Shown here piece after piece: positions 42,393-52,145 of a DNA stretch of 64,000 nucleotides. Positions within the stretch are counted from its first letter, which is position 1, and each line of letters opens with the position of its first letter. The notes under the pieces are model-generated. The model did not search any database and was not told where the DNA came from. It saw only the letters and a program-made list of their open reading frames with translations. Both the position numbers and the translations under genes were made by a program. This DNA comes from Pristimantibacillus sp052113225 (lineage in GTDB: Bacteria > Bacillota > Bacilli > Paenibacillales > Paenibacillaceae): the NCBI RefSeq assembly GCF_052113225.1, contig NZ_JBFRCT010000010.1, forward strand, positions 1 to 64,000. The letters run 5' to 3'.

Positions 42393-43679
42393 ATGTCTAC
42401 GGTTGTTGTTGTCGGTACGCAGTGGGGAGACGAAGGGAAAGGCAAAATTACCGATTACTTGGCGGATGGGGCCGACGTCGTCGCTCGTTACCAAGGTGGT
42501 AACAATGCCGGACACACTATTCTCATTGACAACAAAAAGTACAAATTGACGATGATTCCATCGGGTATTTTTAATCAAAATAAAACTTGCGTCATCGGTA
42601 ACGGGATGGTTATTAATCCTCAAGCGCTGATTGACGAAATTAACTATATTCATGACAATGGCTTCTCGAGCGAAAACCTGAAAATCAGTGACCGCGCCCA
42701 TGTCATTATGCCTTATCATCTCGTGCTGGACGGCCTTGAAGAAGACCGTAAAGGCGATAACAAAATTGGTACAACACGTAAAGGTATCGGCCCATGCTAC
42801 ATGGACAAAGCCGCTCGTAACGGGATTCGTATCGCCGACCTTCTGGATGCAGAAGAGTTCGAAGAAAAGACTCGCCGTCAGGTGGCAGAGAAAAATCAAG
42901 TAATCCAACAAGTATACGGCGGAGAGCCGCTTGATGCTGACGCGATTATTTCCGAATACTTAGGCTATGCGGAGACGCTTCGTCCTTACGTAACGGACAC
43001 TTCGGTTGTTCTGAACGATGCAATCGATGCAAACAAAAAGGTGCTGTTCGAAGGCGCACAAGGCGTTATGCTTGACATCGACCAAGGTACTTATCCATTT
43101 GTTACTTCCTCCAACCCTTCGGCTGGCGGCGTATGTATCGGATCTGGGGTAGGTCCATCCAAGATCCAACAGGTTATCGGAGTAGCGAAAGCTTATACAA
43201 CTCGTGTAGGCGACGGCCCGTTCCCTACAGAGCAAATTAATGAAATCGGCGATTTGATCCGTGATAAAGGTCATGAGTACGGTACAGTAACTGGCCGTCC
43301 GCGTCGTGTTGGCTGGTTTGACAGTGTTGTTGTCCGCCATGCTCGCCGTGTCAGCGGTATTACAGGTCTTTCCCTTAACTCCCTTGACGTATTGAGCGGT
43401 ATTGATACAGTGAAAATCTGTACAGCTTACAAATATCGCGGCGAAGTCATTGAGCATTACCCAGCAAGCCTGAAAATGCTGGCGGAATGCGAAGCAGTAT
43501 ATGAAGAAATGCCAGGCTGGAGCGAGGATATTACAGGAGCGAAGACGCTGGAAGATTTGCCGGTTAACACGCTGAACTACCTGAACCGCGTATCCGAGCT
43601 GACAGGTATTCCAATTGCAATCTTCTCGGTAGGGCGTAACCGTGAGCAAACAAATCCGGTTCGTGCAATCTACAAATAG
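42393..43679 (+). CDS. purA: Adenylosuccinate synthetase
   Basis: Converts IMP and aspartate to adenylosuccinate using GTP, the first committed step of AMP synthesis. With ATG 42393 it has 428 residues. The N-terminal VVVVGTQWGDEGKGKI, the catalytic NNAGHT, EGAQGVMLDIDQGTYPFVT (split over two blocks) and the C-terminal base-binding SVGRNREQT are present. ATG 42393 is preferred to ATG 42387 because GGGGG is then seven bases upstream. It is monocistronic with its own promoter and terminator. Confidence 0.97.
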   Translation: MSTVVVVGTQWGDEGKGKITDYLADGADVVARYQGGNNAGHTILIDNKKYKLTMIPSGIFNQNKTCVIGNGMVINPQALIDEINYIHDNGFSSENLKISDRAHVIMPYHLVLDGLEEDRKGDNKIGTTRKGIGPCYMDKAARNGIRIADLLDAEEFEEKTRRQVAEKNQVIQQVYGGEPLDADAIISEYLGYAETLRPYVTDTSVVLNDAIDANKKVLFEGAQGVMLDIDQGTYPFVTSSNPSAGGVCIGSGVGPSKIQQVIGVAKAYTTRVGDGPFPTEQINEIGDLIRDKGHEYGTVTGRPRRVGWFDSVVVRHARRVSGITGLSLNSLDVLSGIDTVKICTAYKYRGEVIEHYPASLKMLAECEAVYEEMPGWSEDITGAKTLEDLPVNTLNYLNRVSELTGIPIAIFSVGRNREQTNPVRAIYK

Positions 43680-43690
43680 AATATATGGAT

Positions 43691-43740
43691 AAAGAGGATA
43701 GCCCAAGGCAAATTGCCGGGGGCTATCCTCTTTTGTTTTC
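43691..43740 (+). terminator. Terminator after purA
   Basis: A long stem, AAGAGGATAGCC / GGCTATCCTCTT, with T-rich tail TTTTGTTTTC. Confidence 0.9.
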
Positions 43741-43821
43741 ATTCTAAGAATGTATCAGATTGTTTCATAGGAATGCTAACCCTATTCTTTGACCATAATG
43801 GTAGATAGAAGAAGGAAAGGG

Positions 43822-44502
43822 ATGAGCACAATGTGGTTAAAAGCGGCCGTATGGATAGCAAAAATCGTAGCGGCGGGACTCATCGTCAGCTTTCTCTCCA
43901 TATGGACAACTGGTTATATCGTTAGTAGTTATGTAGAGACGCTGCTGAAACAGTATAATTTGCCGCTGGAGGTACAGCCAATGGCCATGTCCGGTGTATG
44001 GGGCAAGCTGTGGGGCGCTGAGCCGGTCCAGAAGGACGATACTGAGAAAACCGGCACGGACGAGTCCGGGAATGGTGATAAGGTTGCGGTGGATGCCTTT
44101 GGCGACCAGCCATCTAATCCGCCGCTTACGGATATTGGTGTTGGCGGTGGTACGAAGGCTGAAGGCGGTGCAAGCGGGCAATCGAGTACGGGGACAACAG
44201 AAGGCACAACGGAAGGCAGTGCCCAGACGGATGATGATGAGGCTCCATCGATCGATGGTTCGGAAACAGCCATTACAACCGAGGATATGAATGCAGTAAA
44301 GGGTCAAATGAGTGATGCGGATAAGGATCAATTGTTTGGATTATTAATAAGCAAGCTGCCGCAAGAGGCTATGCAGACGATCTCTGGATACATGGAAAAC
44401 GGACTGACAGATGAGGAGCTTACGCAGGTTCAGCAGCTAATGGCGCAGTACCTCGATCGTGATCAATATGAACAAATGATGGGAATTCTGAAAAAATATT
44501 AA
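43822..44502 (+). CDS. Hypothetical membrane-anchored protein with low-complexity linker
   Basis: I do not recognise a named family. From ATG 43822 it has 226 residues: one N-terminal membrane segment (about residues 7-37), a Gly/Ser/Thr/Asp-rich disordered linker (about 65-150), and a helical C-terminal part with repeated acidic helices (LTDEELTQVQQLMAQYL). The start could also be ATG 43831; AAGGAAAGGG lies just upstream of both. It sits between purA and an M23 endopeptidase gene, so a cell-envelope role is possible but unproven. Confidence 0.65.
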   Translation: MSTMWLKAAVWIAKIVAAGLIVSFLSIWTTGYIVSSYVETLLKQYNLPLEVQPMAMSGVWGKLWGAEPVQKDDTEKTGTDESGNGDKVAVDAFGDQPSNPPLTDIGVGGGTKAEGGASGQSSTGTTEGTTEGSAQTDDDEAPSIDGSETAITTEDMNAVKGQMSDADKDQLFGLLISKLPQEAMQTISGYMENGLTDEELTQVQQLMAQYLDRDQYEQMMGILKKY

Positions 44503-44640
44503 TATTGACTCTTGACAAGAATGGTTGCCGCGTTTATTAAGCATATGTTAAAGTAAGGCGAGTGATCCGACAGGACATTCGTCTTTTTTCATGTCGGAAC
44601 CCGTAATTTCATGCAGGAAAAGTGCGAAAAGGAGACTATC

Positions 44641-46203
44641 ATGACCGTTTTCAGCCCCAAGGATCGATTTCGGAAGACTTTGAACCTAGCAGTTCAGTTC
44701 TTTCGGCCTACCGATCCGCAAGACTCGAAAGGCAAGAAGCAGCCTCCATCCCCAGGCGAGAAGTCCCATACTGCGGTATGGAAGAGAAAGCCTGTCATGC
44801 TAACAGCAGGGGTGCTGGTAATCCTCGCAGCAGCCGGTATCGGTGGAACCGGATACGTACAAGCGAATACAGTCGATTATTACAACGTATATAAAGATGG
44901 TAAAGTGGTTGGCTCGGTCAGCGATCCGGCGGAAGTCGATCAGTTGATCAAGGAACAGACCGAAGAAGTGAAGCAAACCAATCCGAAGCTTAACATGGTT
45001 TTGGATGCAGGTGAGATTACTTACAGCGGTGAAAGCGGCTTTAAAGCAGAGCCGGAGACGGAAGAGACATTAGCAGCACTGAAGGGCTTGCTGACGTCGC
45101 ATGCGGAAGGCGTGGAGCTTGTTATTGACGGTAAGGTTGTTGGCATCGTGAAGGACCAGGAAACGGCCGATACGATTCTGACAAGGGTGCAGAGCAAATA
45201 TGCTCCACAGTTAGCTGCAAACAAGAAGTCTACGGAAGTATCCACCTTGTCCTATTCGAAAACGTCTACCTCCAAGTCAACGGCCGAGAAGAAGACGAAT
45301 AGCGGCAACAAGATAACGGGTGTGAAATTCGTTGAGGAAGTCAAGACGGAAGAAGTCGCGACGGACCCTAGCAAAATTATGGACGCGAATGAATTGTACC
45401 TGAAGCTGGTGAAGGGCGACTACAAGCCAACCAAATATACGGTGCAAAAAGGCGACTGCATCGGCTGTATTGCCGATAAGTTCAAAATTTCCGAGCAGGT
45501 TATTTATGATAACAACGGCTGGATTGAGCAGGACATGATCAAAGAGGGCGATGTTCTTGATCTGACCGTGCTTCAGCCGGGACTGACGGTAAAGACAGAA
45601 GAGCGTTCAACAGAGACGATCTCTTATGATGCACCAGTAGAAATTCGGAAGAGCGATTCGATGAAGCTTGGAGAATCGAAGGTGCTGACAGAAGGCCAGA
45701 GCGGGAAGAAGACTCTTACATACCGGATTGTGAAGCAGAACGGTAAGGTGATGACGGAAGAGCTCGTGGACAGTCAAGTTGTTGTGAAGCCGGTAGCAGA
45801 GGTTGTTCTGAGAGGAACAAAGGTTATTCTCGGCGAAGGTACAGGACACTTTGCCTCACCGGTATCCGGGTGGTCGCTTTCAAGTAAGTTTGGCCAGCGT
45901 TGGGGCCGGATGCATAAGGGCATCGATATGACGGGCGGCCGCACGATTATGGCAGCTGATAACGGAGTCATTGAATTCGTTGGTCAGAAAACCGGTTACG
46001 GCAATTGTATTATTGTGAATCATAAGAATGGTTACAAAACGTTATATGGACATCTGAAGTCCATTAGCGTGAAGAAAGGCCAGATTGTCGAAAAAGGTGA
46101 TCAGCTCGGCATTATGGGCAGCACTGGTGAATCGACTGGCGTGCATTTGCATTTTGAAATTACGAAAAACGGTGTTTTGCAAAATCCGTTAAAGTACTTA
46201 TAA
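44641..46203 (+). CDS. Exported M23 peptidase with LysM and G5-like domains
   Basis: A 520-residue cell-wall endopeptidase. A signal anchor (about residues 52-75) is followed by two similar YKDGKVVGSV / IDGKVVGIV segments, a LysM-like domain (YTVQKGDCIGCIADKFKIS, with an unusual cysteine pair), a G5-like domain, and a C-terminal M23 domain. Its zinc ligands are visible in GRMHKGIDM and GVHLHFEI. It would cut peptidoglycan cross-links. ATG 44641 is chosen for AAAGGAG upstream. It directly precedes walR, and WalR regulates such hydrolases in other Firmicutes; regulation here is inferred. Confidence 0.88.
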   Translation: MTVFSPKDRFRKTLNLAVQFFRPTDPQDSKGKKQPPSPGEKSHTAVWKRKPVMLTAGVLVILAAAGIGGTGYVQANTVDYYNVYKDGKVVGSVSDPAEVDQLIKEQTEEVKQTNPKLNMVLDAGEITYSGESGFKAEPETEETLAALKGLLTSHAEGVELVIDGKVVGIVKDQETADTILTRVQSKYAPQLAANKKSTEVSTLSYSKTSTSKSTAEKKTNSGNKITGVKFVEEVKTEEVATDPSKIMDANELYLKLVKGDYKPTKYTVQKGDCIGCIADKFKISEQVIYDNNGWIEQDMIKEGDVLDLTVLQPGLTVKTEERSTETISYDAPVEIRKSDSMKLGESKVLTEGQSGKKTLTYRIVKQNGKVMTEELVDSQVVVKPVAEVVLRGTKVILGEGTGHFASPVSGWSLSSKFGQRWGRMHKGIDMTGGRTIMAADNGVIEFVGQKTGYGNCIIVNHKNGYKTLYGHLKSISVKKGQIVEKGDQLGIMGSTGESTGVHLHFEITKNGVLQNPLKYL

Positions 46204-46217
46204 TATATATATTTTCC

Positions 46218-46257
46218 AAGGAGGCTGTCCGTTAGAGGACAGCCTCCTTTCTTATAT
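46218..46257 (+). terminator. Terminator after the M23 peptidase gene
   Basis: A 13-bp stem, AAGGAGGCTGTCC / GGACAGCCTCCTT, followed by TCTT. Confidence 0.85.
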
Positions 46258-46333
46258 AACTGGACTTCTCCAATTATGAGTATTATTGGAGTGTGGCTGA
46301 ACGAACTTTAATTGGGAACTTGCAAACCGACTA

Positions 46334-46342
46334 TGGTAAAAT
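46334..46342 (+). promoter_or_regulatory. Possible extended -10 promoter of the wal operon
   Basis: TGGTAAAAT (TAAAAT at 46337-46342) lies about 40 bp before walR; the -35 region is weak. Confidence 0.4.
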
Positions 46343-46382
46343 AAAAGAGTAAAAATAGGACGAGTGACAGGCGGGTGTAACG

Positions 46383-47147
46383 ATGCACGGGAAAATATTA
46401 GTGGTCGACGACGAACAGCCCATTGCAGATATATTGAAATTCAACTTAGAAAAAGAAGGGCATCAGGTAATCTGTGCGTTCGACGGTGGTGAGGCGGTAC
46501 GCCTTGCGTTCGAAGAGCAGCCAGATTTGATTTTGCTCGATTTAATGCTGCCTGTAAAAGATGGCATGGACGTATGCCGTGAAGTACGGACGCGTCTGCA
46601 TATGCCGATCATTATGCTTACAGCCAAAGATACAGAGATTGATAAGGTGCTAGGCCTCGAGCTTGGTGCCGATGATTATGTCACGAAGCCGTTCAGCACA
46701 CGCGAGCTGCTTGCAAGGGTGAAAGCGCATCTGCGCCGGCAGCAGAAATCAACAGAAGCAGCTGCTGCTTCTGCGGATAACGCTTCTGCTGATGGCAGCC
46801 AAGGTGCCGCGGAAGAAAAGCAGGGCCTTAAGCTGTTTAATCTATTTATTGATACGGATATGTATGTGGTGTATAAGGACAATGAACCGCTTGACCTCAC
46901 GCATCGCGAGTATGAGCTTGTCTATTACATGGCACGCAACAGCGGCAAAGTAATGACACGCGAGCATTTGCTGCAAGCGGTATGGGGCTTTGAATATTTC
47001 GGTGATGTGCGTACGGTTGATGTGACCATTCGCCGGCTGCGGGAGAAGATCGAAGATGATCCGAGCCGTCCCGAATATATTATGACCCGCCGCGGCCTTG
47101 GTTATATGATGCGTAATCCGAAGTCGGGAGGGTTCGGCTACGCATGA
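46383..47147 (+). CDS. walR: Response regulator WalR (YycF)
   Basis: The essential OmpR-type regulator of cell-wall metabolism. The receiver domain has the acidic pocket VVDDEQ and phosphorylation site D53 (LLDLMLP), with K in VTKPFS. A winged-helix domain follows (THREYELVYYMARN ... VDVTIRRLREKIE). The linker at about residues 124-151 is unusually long and Ala/Ser-rich. It overlaps walK by ATGA and starts the walRKHIJ operon. Confidence 0.96.
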   Translation: MHGKILVVDDEQPIADILKFNLEKEGHQVICAFDGGEAVRLAFEEQPDLILLDLMLPVKDGMDVCREVRTRLHMPIIMLTAKDTEIDKVLGLELGADDYVTKPFSTRELLARVKAHLRRQQKSTEAAAASADNASADGSQGAAEEKQGLKLFNLFIDTDMYVVYKDNEPLDLTHREYELVYYMARNSGKVMTREHLLQAVWGFEYFGDVRTVDVTIRRLREKIEDDPSRPEYIMTRRGLGYMMRNPKSGGFGYA

Positions 47148-48994
47148 GCGGTCGGCGGTTTTTTCGCACCATTCAAGTAAAGCTGGTTATTATTTATCTT
47201 CTGCTCATTCTGGTCGCGATGCAGCTGATTGGCGTTTACTTCATCAGTACGGTAAAAGCATCACTAACGGATAACTTTACGACCAATATGAAGGAGCAGG
47301 CGGATATTCTCTCCAAGCTGGCAGCGCCTAATTTATCAGTTAAGCCAACAAGCGACAGTGAAGCCAATACGGAGAGCACAGAGAATCTGAGCCTTGTCGT
47401 CCGTAACCTATTCAGCATCAGCGGCACGGAGGTGCAGGTGCTGGATGGGAACGGACGTGTCGTCGCGACATCGCTGCAGGTGCCCGAATCCTATATTGGG
47501 AAGAAGAATACGTCACTTGCGGTAAGCCGCGCGTTAACCGGTATTTCGGATAATGAAGAAGAGATTATTGATGAGAACGGCATCCGCAAAAAAATTATCG
47601 CTCTTCCTGTCACTTATAACGATAACGATAAGGTCGTTGGTGCGGTCTACATGGTCGCATCAATGGACAGCTTGTACGATACAGTGAACAGAGTTAACCA
47701 GATTTTCTTCTCCGGTACGCTTATCGCGCTTGGCCTGACCGGTATTCTCGGCATTCTGCTGGCCCATACCATTACGAGTCCAATTCAAGGGCTGACGAGG
47801 CAGGCGGCCGCAGTGGCGGATGGGAAGTTTGATCTTCAGGTGCCTGTTCTTGGTGATGATGAGATTGGCAGGCTTAGTCTAGCCTTTAATGATATGACCA
47901 TTCGGCTGAAAGAGGCGCTCTCGGTCAATGAGGAAGAGAATGAGAAGCTCGCCTCCATTCTGTCGAACATGAGCGACGGTGTGATTGCGGCTGATGAGAA
48001 TGGCAAGGTGATCGTCTGGAACCGGCGATCACTCGAGATGCTGGATGTTCGCACCTGCGAAGGCTGCAATCTGCCTGATCTGCTTGGCATGCCGGAGCAG
48101 AAGTACCAGGAGCTGCAGCAGGGGCGGGAGCAGACCGTCATCTTATCGCGCGAGGATGATGAAGAACCAGGTGACGATGATGCGGAGGGCATCCTCCGCG
48201 TGACGTTCACGCCTATTCACCGCCGTGACAAAGGGATTACAGGGACGATTGCGGTGCTTCAAGACGTTACCGAGCAGGAAAAGCTGGAGCAGTCACGCCG
48301 CCAGTTCGTTGCGAATGTCTCGCATGAGCTGCGCACGCCGCTCACCACGATTAAGAGTTATGCCGAAGCGCTTAACGACGGTGCACTTGATGAGCGGGAG
48401 CTGTCGGAGCGATTCGTTGGGGTTATCCGCAATGAGACCGAACGGATGATCAGGCTCGTAACCGATCTGCTGCATCTGTCTCGTCTTGATTCTAACCAAG
48501 CGCCGCTCCGGCGGCGGAAGACCAACATCCATGAGATGCTGGATGAGGTGACGGACCGATTCTCCTTCCAGCTGCGGCAGAAGAACATTCGGGCGATGAT
48601 TGTTGTCGACCGCGATTTGAAGTCGGCATGGCTTGACCGCGACCAGATAGACCAAGTGCTGGATAATTTAATATCCAATGCGATTAAATATACACTCGAA
48701 GGTGGAGCGATTGAGTTCAGCGCCCATAAGCAGGATGCCGGTACGATTGCGATCAGCGTGAAGGACACAGGTATTGGTATTCCGAAAAAAGATTTATCCC
48801 GTATTTTCGATCGTTTTTACCGGGTGGACAAGGCTCGATCACGTAATATGGGCGGCACTGGCCTAGGCTTATCCATTGCCCGGGAAATCGTTAAAGCGCA
48901 TGGCGGCACGATATCTCTGAAGTCCGAGCTGAACGAAGGCACGACGGTGACGTTCACGCTGCCTGTGCTGCAAGAGGAAGGTGAGACCGCATGA
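47144..48994 (+). CDS. walK: Sensor histidine kinase WalK (YycG)
   Basis: A 616-residue membrane kinase that phosphorylates WalR. In order: membrane helix (about 10-33), extracellular domain (about 38-185), membrane helix (about 188-210), HAMP (about 210-262), PAS (about 265-380), HisKA with phospho-acceptor H394 in NVSHELRTPL, and HATPase_c with FDRFYRVDKARSR and GGTGLGLSIA. The PAS domain contains an acidic loop (REDDEEPGDDDAEG). It overlaps walH by four bases. Confidence 0.96.
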   Translation: MSGRRFFRTIQVKLVIIYLLLILVAMQLIGVYFISTVKASLTDNFTTNMKEQADILSKLAAPNLSVKPTSDSEANTESTENLSLVVRNLFSISGTEVQVLDGNGRVVATSLQVPESYIGKKNTSLAVSRALTGISDNEEEIIDENGIRKKIIALPVTYNDNDKVVGAVYMVASMDSLYDTVNRVNQIFFSGTLIALGLTGILGILLAHTITSPIQGLTRQAAAVADGKFDLQVPVLGDDEIGRLSLAFNDMTIRLKEALSVNEEENEKLASILSNMSDGVIAADENGKVIVWNRRSLEMLDVRTCEGCNLPDLLGMPEQKYQELQQGREQTVILSREDDEEPGDDDAEGILRVTFTPIHRRDKGITGTIAVLQDVTEQEKLEQSRRQFVANVSHELRTPLTTIKSYAEALNDGALDERELSERFVGVIRNETERMIRLVTDLLHLSRLDSNQAPLRRRKTNIHEMLDEVTDRFSFQLRQKNIRAMIVVDRDLKSAWLDRDQIDQVLDNLISNAIKYTLEGGAIEFSAHKQDAGTIAISVKDTGIGIPKKDLSRIFDRFYRVDKARSRNMGGTGLGLSIAREIVKAHGGTISLKSELNEGTTVTFTLPVLQEEGETA

Positions 48995-50487
48995 TGGAGA
49001 AAGCGAAGACGCTCTTGCTCGTTATGCTGGTTACTCTCAGCTTGATCCAATCGTATATTCTCGCTTACAGCATGCCAGGTCTTGGCGCAACGGTTAAGAC
49101 GGATCAGGATTATGTTAATGCGGATCCACTGGGCAAAAAGACAAGCGTGGAAAATGTTATTTTCCCAGAAGAGATCGTCCTCCACTTTGGCGGCAACGAA
49201 CATACCGTGTTATACCCCGGAACAACGTTTTACAATATGATTTTGAAGGATCGTATCCAGGGGCGTGAATTTAAAGGTTTCCAACGGAATCCGGCTAATA
49301 TACTCAATTGGGATGAAGTGCGGAAGAACGATATTGGCGTGGAGCTGCGCTTCCAGAATGGCATTCCGGTAGAGCTGCTGAAGAAGCTGCTTAAGGTGCA
49401 GGGAGATTTGCTCTTCCTAGGTGAAATGATTGACCGGATCTGGATCTTCAAGGCGACCGATTCAGAGGAGGTCAGAACATTCTTCTTTAGCAGCGATGGG
49501 CAGAAGGTATATGAATCGACACAGGCCGATCTCACGGTTCGCGATGTTCAGGACTATGTTGGCTTTGGTGAGTATCAGCCGAAGTACCAGATGACGACGG
49601 ACGGCATTTATTTGCCGAAGCAGCCAATTCAATCCGTGCAGATGGTGTTCCCTTATGAGATTTACTCCTCCGAGCTGATGCAGCAGATGTACTTTGATCC
49701 GGCGACTACGAAGGCGCTTTATGACCGAAGCGGCTCGCAGATTTTTACGGACGGTAAACGTGGTCTGCAGATTGAGCAGAAGGGCATGTGGATGATCTAT
49801 ACGAATCCGGCCGCCTCGCAAAGTGAGGAGAATCTGCTCAGTGAGAACGTGTTCGCTTCGATTGAGTTCATCAACGATCACGGCGGATGGGACGGTATAC
49901 ACCGTTTCATCAATCCAGTGATGAACGTAGAGAGCAAGACTGGCAAATATGCAGAGTTCCAGCAGTATGTAGATAACTTACCGATTATTGAAACAAAAGA
50001 CTTCGAATATGGCAGTATACGGCTGACGCTGCAGCAAGGTGTGGTGACGGAATACAGCCGATCCTTGATTACGCTTGCGGAGAAATCCAAATCAAGAGAA
50101 GCAAGATGGCTGCCGGGCGGAGCCCAGCTGCGTAATACGCTTGAACACTATGACCGTCGTTCAGAGGTTGTTCGTCTGTTCCCTGCATTGAAGGCGGTGC
50201 CGCTCGAGAACAATGAACTGAAGTTTATCCCCGTTTGGGCGGTTCAGCTCGAGGATGGTACGCAGGAGATACTGACCGAGGCGTATCCAACTGGCTTTGT
50301 CCCGCAAGAAGCGAAGAACCTGACTGACTTAGGGAATACGTCTGATACGGGGGAAGAGACAGGTACGGACGAGGTTGATTCCAAGGCTCAAGAGACAGCA
50401 TCCAAGGATGGTAACAGCAACAGCTTGTTCGAGGGCTCGAATCAATTACAGGATTCAATAGCACCAGATAAGGGTAGCAAGGAATAA
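48991..50487 (+). CDS. walH: WalK regulator WalH (YycH)
   Basis: A 498-residue protein with one N-terminal membrane helix (about 5-27) and a large extracytoplasmic domain, matching YycH by position and character. YycH and YycI modulate WalK through membrane helix contacts. The C-terminal tail (about 455-498) is Ser/Asp/Glu-rich and disordered, longer than in B. subtilis. It follows walK with ATGA overlap. Confidence 0.9.
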   Translation: MMEKAKTLLLVMLVTLSLIQSYILAYSMPGLGATVKTDQDYVNADPLGKKTSVENVIFPEEIVLHFGGNEHTVLYPGTTFYNMILKDRIQGREFKGFQRNPANILNWDEVRKNDIGVELRFQNGIPVELLKKLLKVQGDLLFLGEMIDRIWIFKATDSEEVRTFFFSSDGQKVYESTQADLTVRDVQDYVGFGEYQPKYQMTTDGIYLPKQPIQSVQMVFPYEIYSSELMQQMYFDPATTKALYDRSGSQIFTDGKRGLQIEQKGMWMIYTNPAASQSEENLLSENVFASIEFINDHGGWDGIHRFINPVMNVESKTGKYAEFQQYVDNLPIIETKDFEYGSIRLTLQQGVVTEYSRSLITLAEKSKSREARWLPGGAQLRNTLEHYDRRSEVVRLFPALKAVPLENNELKFIPVWAVQLEDGTQEILTEAYPTGFVPQEAKNLTDLGNTSDTGEETGTDEVDSKAQETASKDGNSNSLFEGSNQLQDSIAPDKGSKE

Positions 50488-50515
50488 GTCTGCACGAGCG
50501 GAGGCGAAAGATCAG

Positions 50516-51271
50516 GTGGATTGGGGCAGGGCGAAAAGCGTGCTTATTATATCGTTTCTGCTGCTTAACGTATTGCTCGGCTATCAAGTGTGGTCGAACG
50601 TCGGCGAGCAGCTCAATGCCAATAAGAATACGGCGGAGCTGCCGACCGAGACATACGCCTTTATGAAGCAGAAGGGAATCGAACTGTCCGCGAATCTGCC
50701 GGTCGAGACACCAAAGCTGCGGGATTTGACGTATATGCTGCGCAGCGGCCCTTTTGAGGAGCTGCCGGAGACGGAGCTGGATACGCCGGTGGACAGCCGG
50801 ATTATTTTCTCCGAGAAGGATTTGATCAAGACGCTGGGCAGCCAGATTATTGACCTCGATAAATATAAGTTTGACCCGGCGATGACAAGAGACGGTGTGT
50901 TCGTACTCTATCGCATGGCCGATAACCGTCCGATGTTCGATGTAAAGCTGGAGCTGTACTACAGCAATCAGAAAATAACCGGATTTCGTCAAGTTCGGAT
51001 CGATCTGACCGGACCAGGCGAAGCCAAGGTACAGATGGTGCTGCCGGCCTCGAAGGCGATGGCGCCGTTCATTGAGCGGAACCTGCCGGACGGTGCAGTA
51101 ATTACCGACATTCAGCTTGGTTACCATGGTCAAGTGTTTGATACAGAAACGCAAGTATCAGCGCCTTATTACCGGGTGCTGCTGGAAGACGGGAACGAGT
51201 ATTATATCCATGCGATTAACGGGGAAGTCGCACAGGTGAAGGAAGACGTACAGCAGGACCACGTTCGTTAG
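50516..51271 (+). CDS. walI: WalK regulator WalI (YycI)
   Basis: A 251-residue protein with an N-terminal membrane helix (MDWGRAKSVLIISFLLLNVL, about 8-25) followed by an extracytoplasmic YycI-like domain; the start MDWGRAK is typical of YycI. GTG start with GGAGG 11 bases upstream. Partner of WalH in the wal operon. Confidence 0.9.
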   Translation: MDWGRAKSVLIISFLLLNVLLGYQVWSNVGEQLNANKNTAELPTETYAFMKQKGIELSANLPVETPKLRDLTYMLRSGPFEELPETELDTPVDSRIIFSEKDLIKTLGSQIIDLDKYKFDPAMTRDGVFVLYRMADNRPMFDVKLELYYSNQKITGFRQVRIDLTGPGEAKVQMVLPASKAMAPFIERNLPDGAVITDIQLGYHGQVFDTETQVSAPYYRVLLEDGNEYYIHAINGEVAQVKEDVQQDHVR

Positions 51272-51335
51272 TATAGGGCGCGGATGTGCAGGTTGAAATA
51301 GAGGTTTGTGTTCATGGGAGCAGGGGAAGGGAAGA

Positions 51336-52145
51336 ATGATGGGACTTACGTTTACGGTGCTGGGAAGCGGATCTACAGGCAATGCGACGATTGTAAGCAA
51401 CGGGGATAAAATGGTGCTGGTGGATGCCGGCCTAAGCATGAAAAGACTAGATGAGCTTATGCGAGAGCAAGGTGTAGCTGGTCATCAGCTGGATGCGTTG
51501 TTCGTTACACATGAGCATTCGGACCATATTAAAGGGCTTGGCGCCTTCGCACGAAAGTACGAGCTGCCGATCTTCGCTAATGTTGGAACATGGGGCGGTA
51601 TGGAACGTCATGTGGGTACGATTGCTCCAGAGAAGCGGGTTATTATGGAGACCGGTGAGATGCTGAGCTTTGGCACGATGGAAGTACGTTCTTTTCCGAT
51701 CTCTCATGACGCGGCGGAGCCGGTTGGCTATACGTTCGTGGATAATGGAGAGAAGCTGAGTCTTGCAACCGACCTTGGTTATATGAGTGATAAAGTAAGG
51801 CGGGAAATTATCGATTCCGATGTGCTTGTCCTGGAGTCGAACCATGATACGGAGATGCTCCGCATGGGACGTTACCCGTGGAACATTAAGCGCCGGATCT
51901 TAAGCGATGTCGGACATTTGTCGAATGTCGCCGCTGGTGAAGCGTTATGCGAGCTTCTGACGGACCGGACGAAGAGGGTGTATCTAGCCCATCTGAGTCT
52001 CGATCATAACTTGATGGATCTTGCGATGCTGACGGTGAGGAATGTGTTGGAAGATAACGGAATCTTTTTCAAAAATGATGAAAACCCGCTGCGTGCGACT
52101 TACCATGACAGACCTACTGCATGGGATGAAGTGAGGCGGAAATAA
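51336..52145 (+). CDS. walJ: Metallo-beta-lactamase-fold hydrolase WalJ (YycJ)
   Basis: A roughly 269-residue MBL-fold protein with the zinc motif THEHSDH, the downstream ligands SHDA and ATDLG, and SGSTGNATIVSNG at the N-terminus. YycJ is thought to act as a nuclease or to link wall and DNA metabolism. ATG 51336 is preferred, with GGGGAAGGG upstream; a TTG at 51306 has no ribosome-binding site. Its 3' end overlaps a minus-strand gene by 32 bases. Confidence 0.93.
   Translation: MMGLTFTVLGSGSTGNATIVSNGDKMVLVDAGLSMKRLDELMREQGVAGHQLDALFVTHEHSDHIKGLGAFARKYELPIFANVGTWGGMERHVGTIAPEKRVIMETGEMLSFGTMEVRSFPISHDAAEPVGYTFVDNGEKLSLATDLGYMSDKVRREIIDSDVLVLESNHDTEMLRMGRYPWNIKRRILSDVGHLSNVAAGEALCELLTDRTKRVYLAHLSLDHNLMDLAMLTVRNVLEDNGIFFKNDENPLRATYHDRPTAWDEVRRK

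Noticed and set aside
43929..44290. Overlapping ORFs on both strands in the hypothetical gene after purA
   Set aside because: They arise from the Gly/Ser/Thr-rich linker composition; the chosen frame has a ribosome-binding site and a membrane segment.
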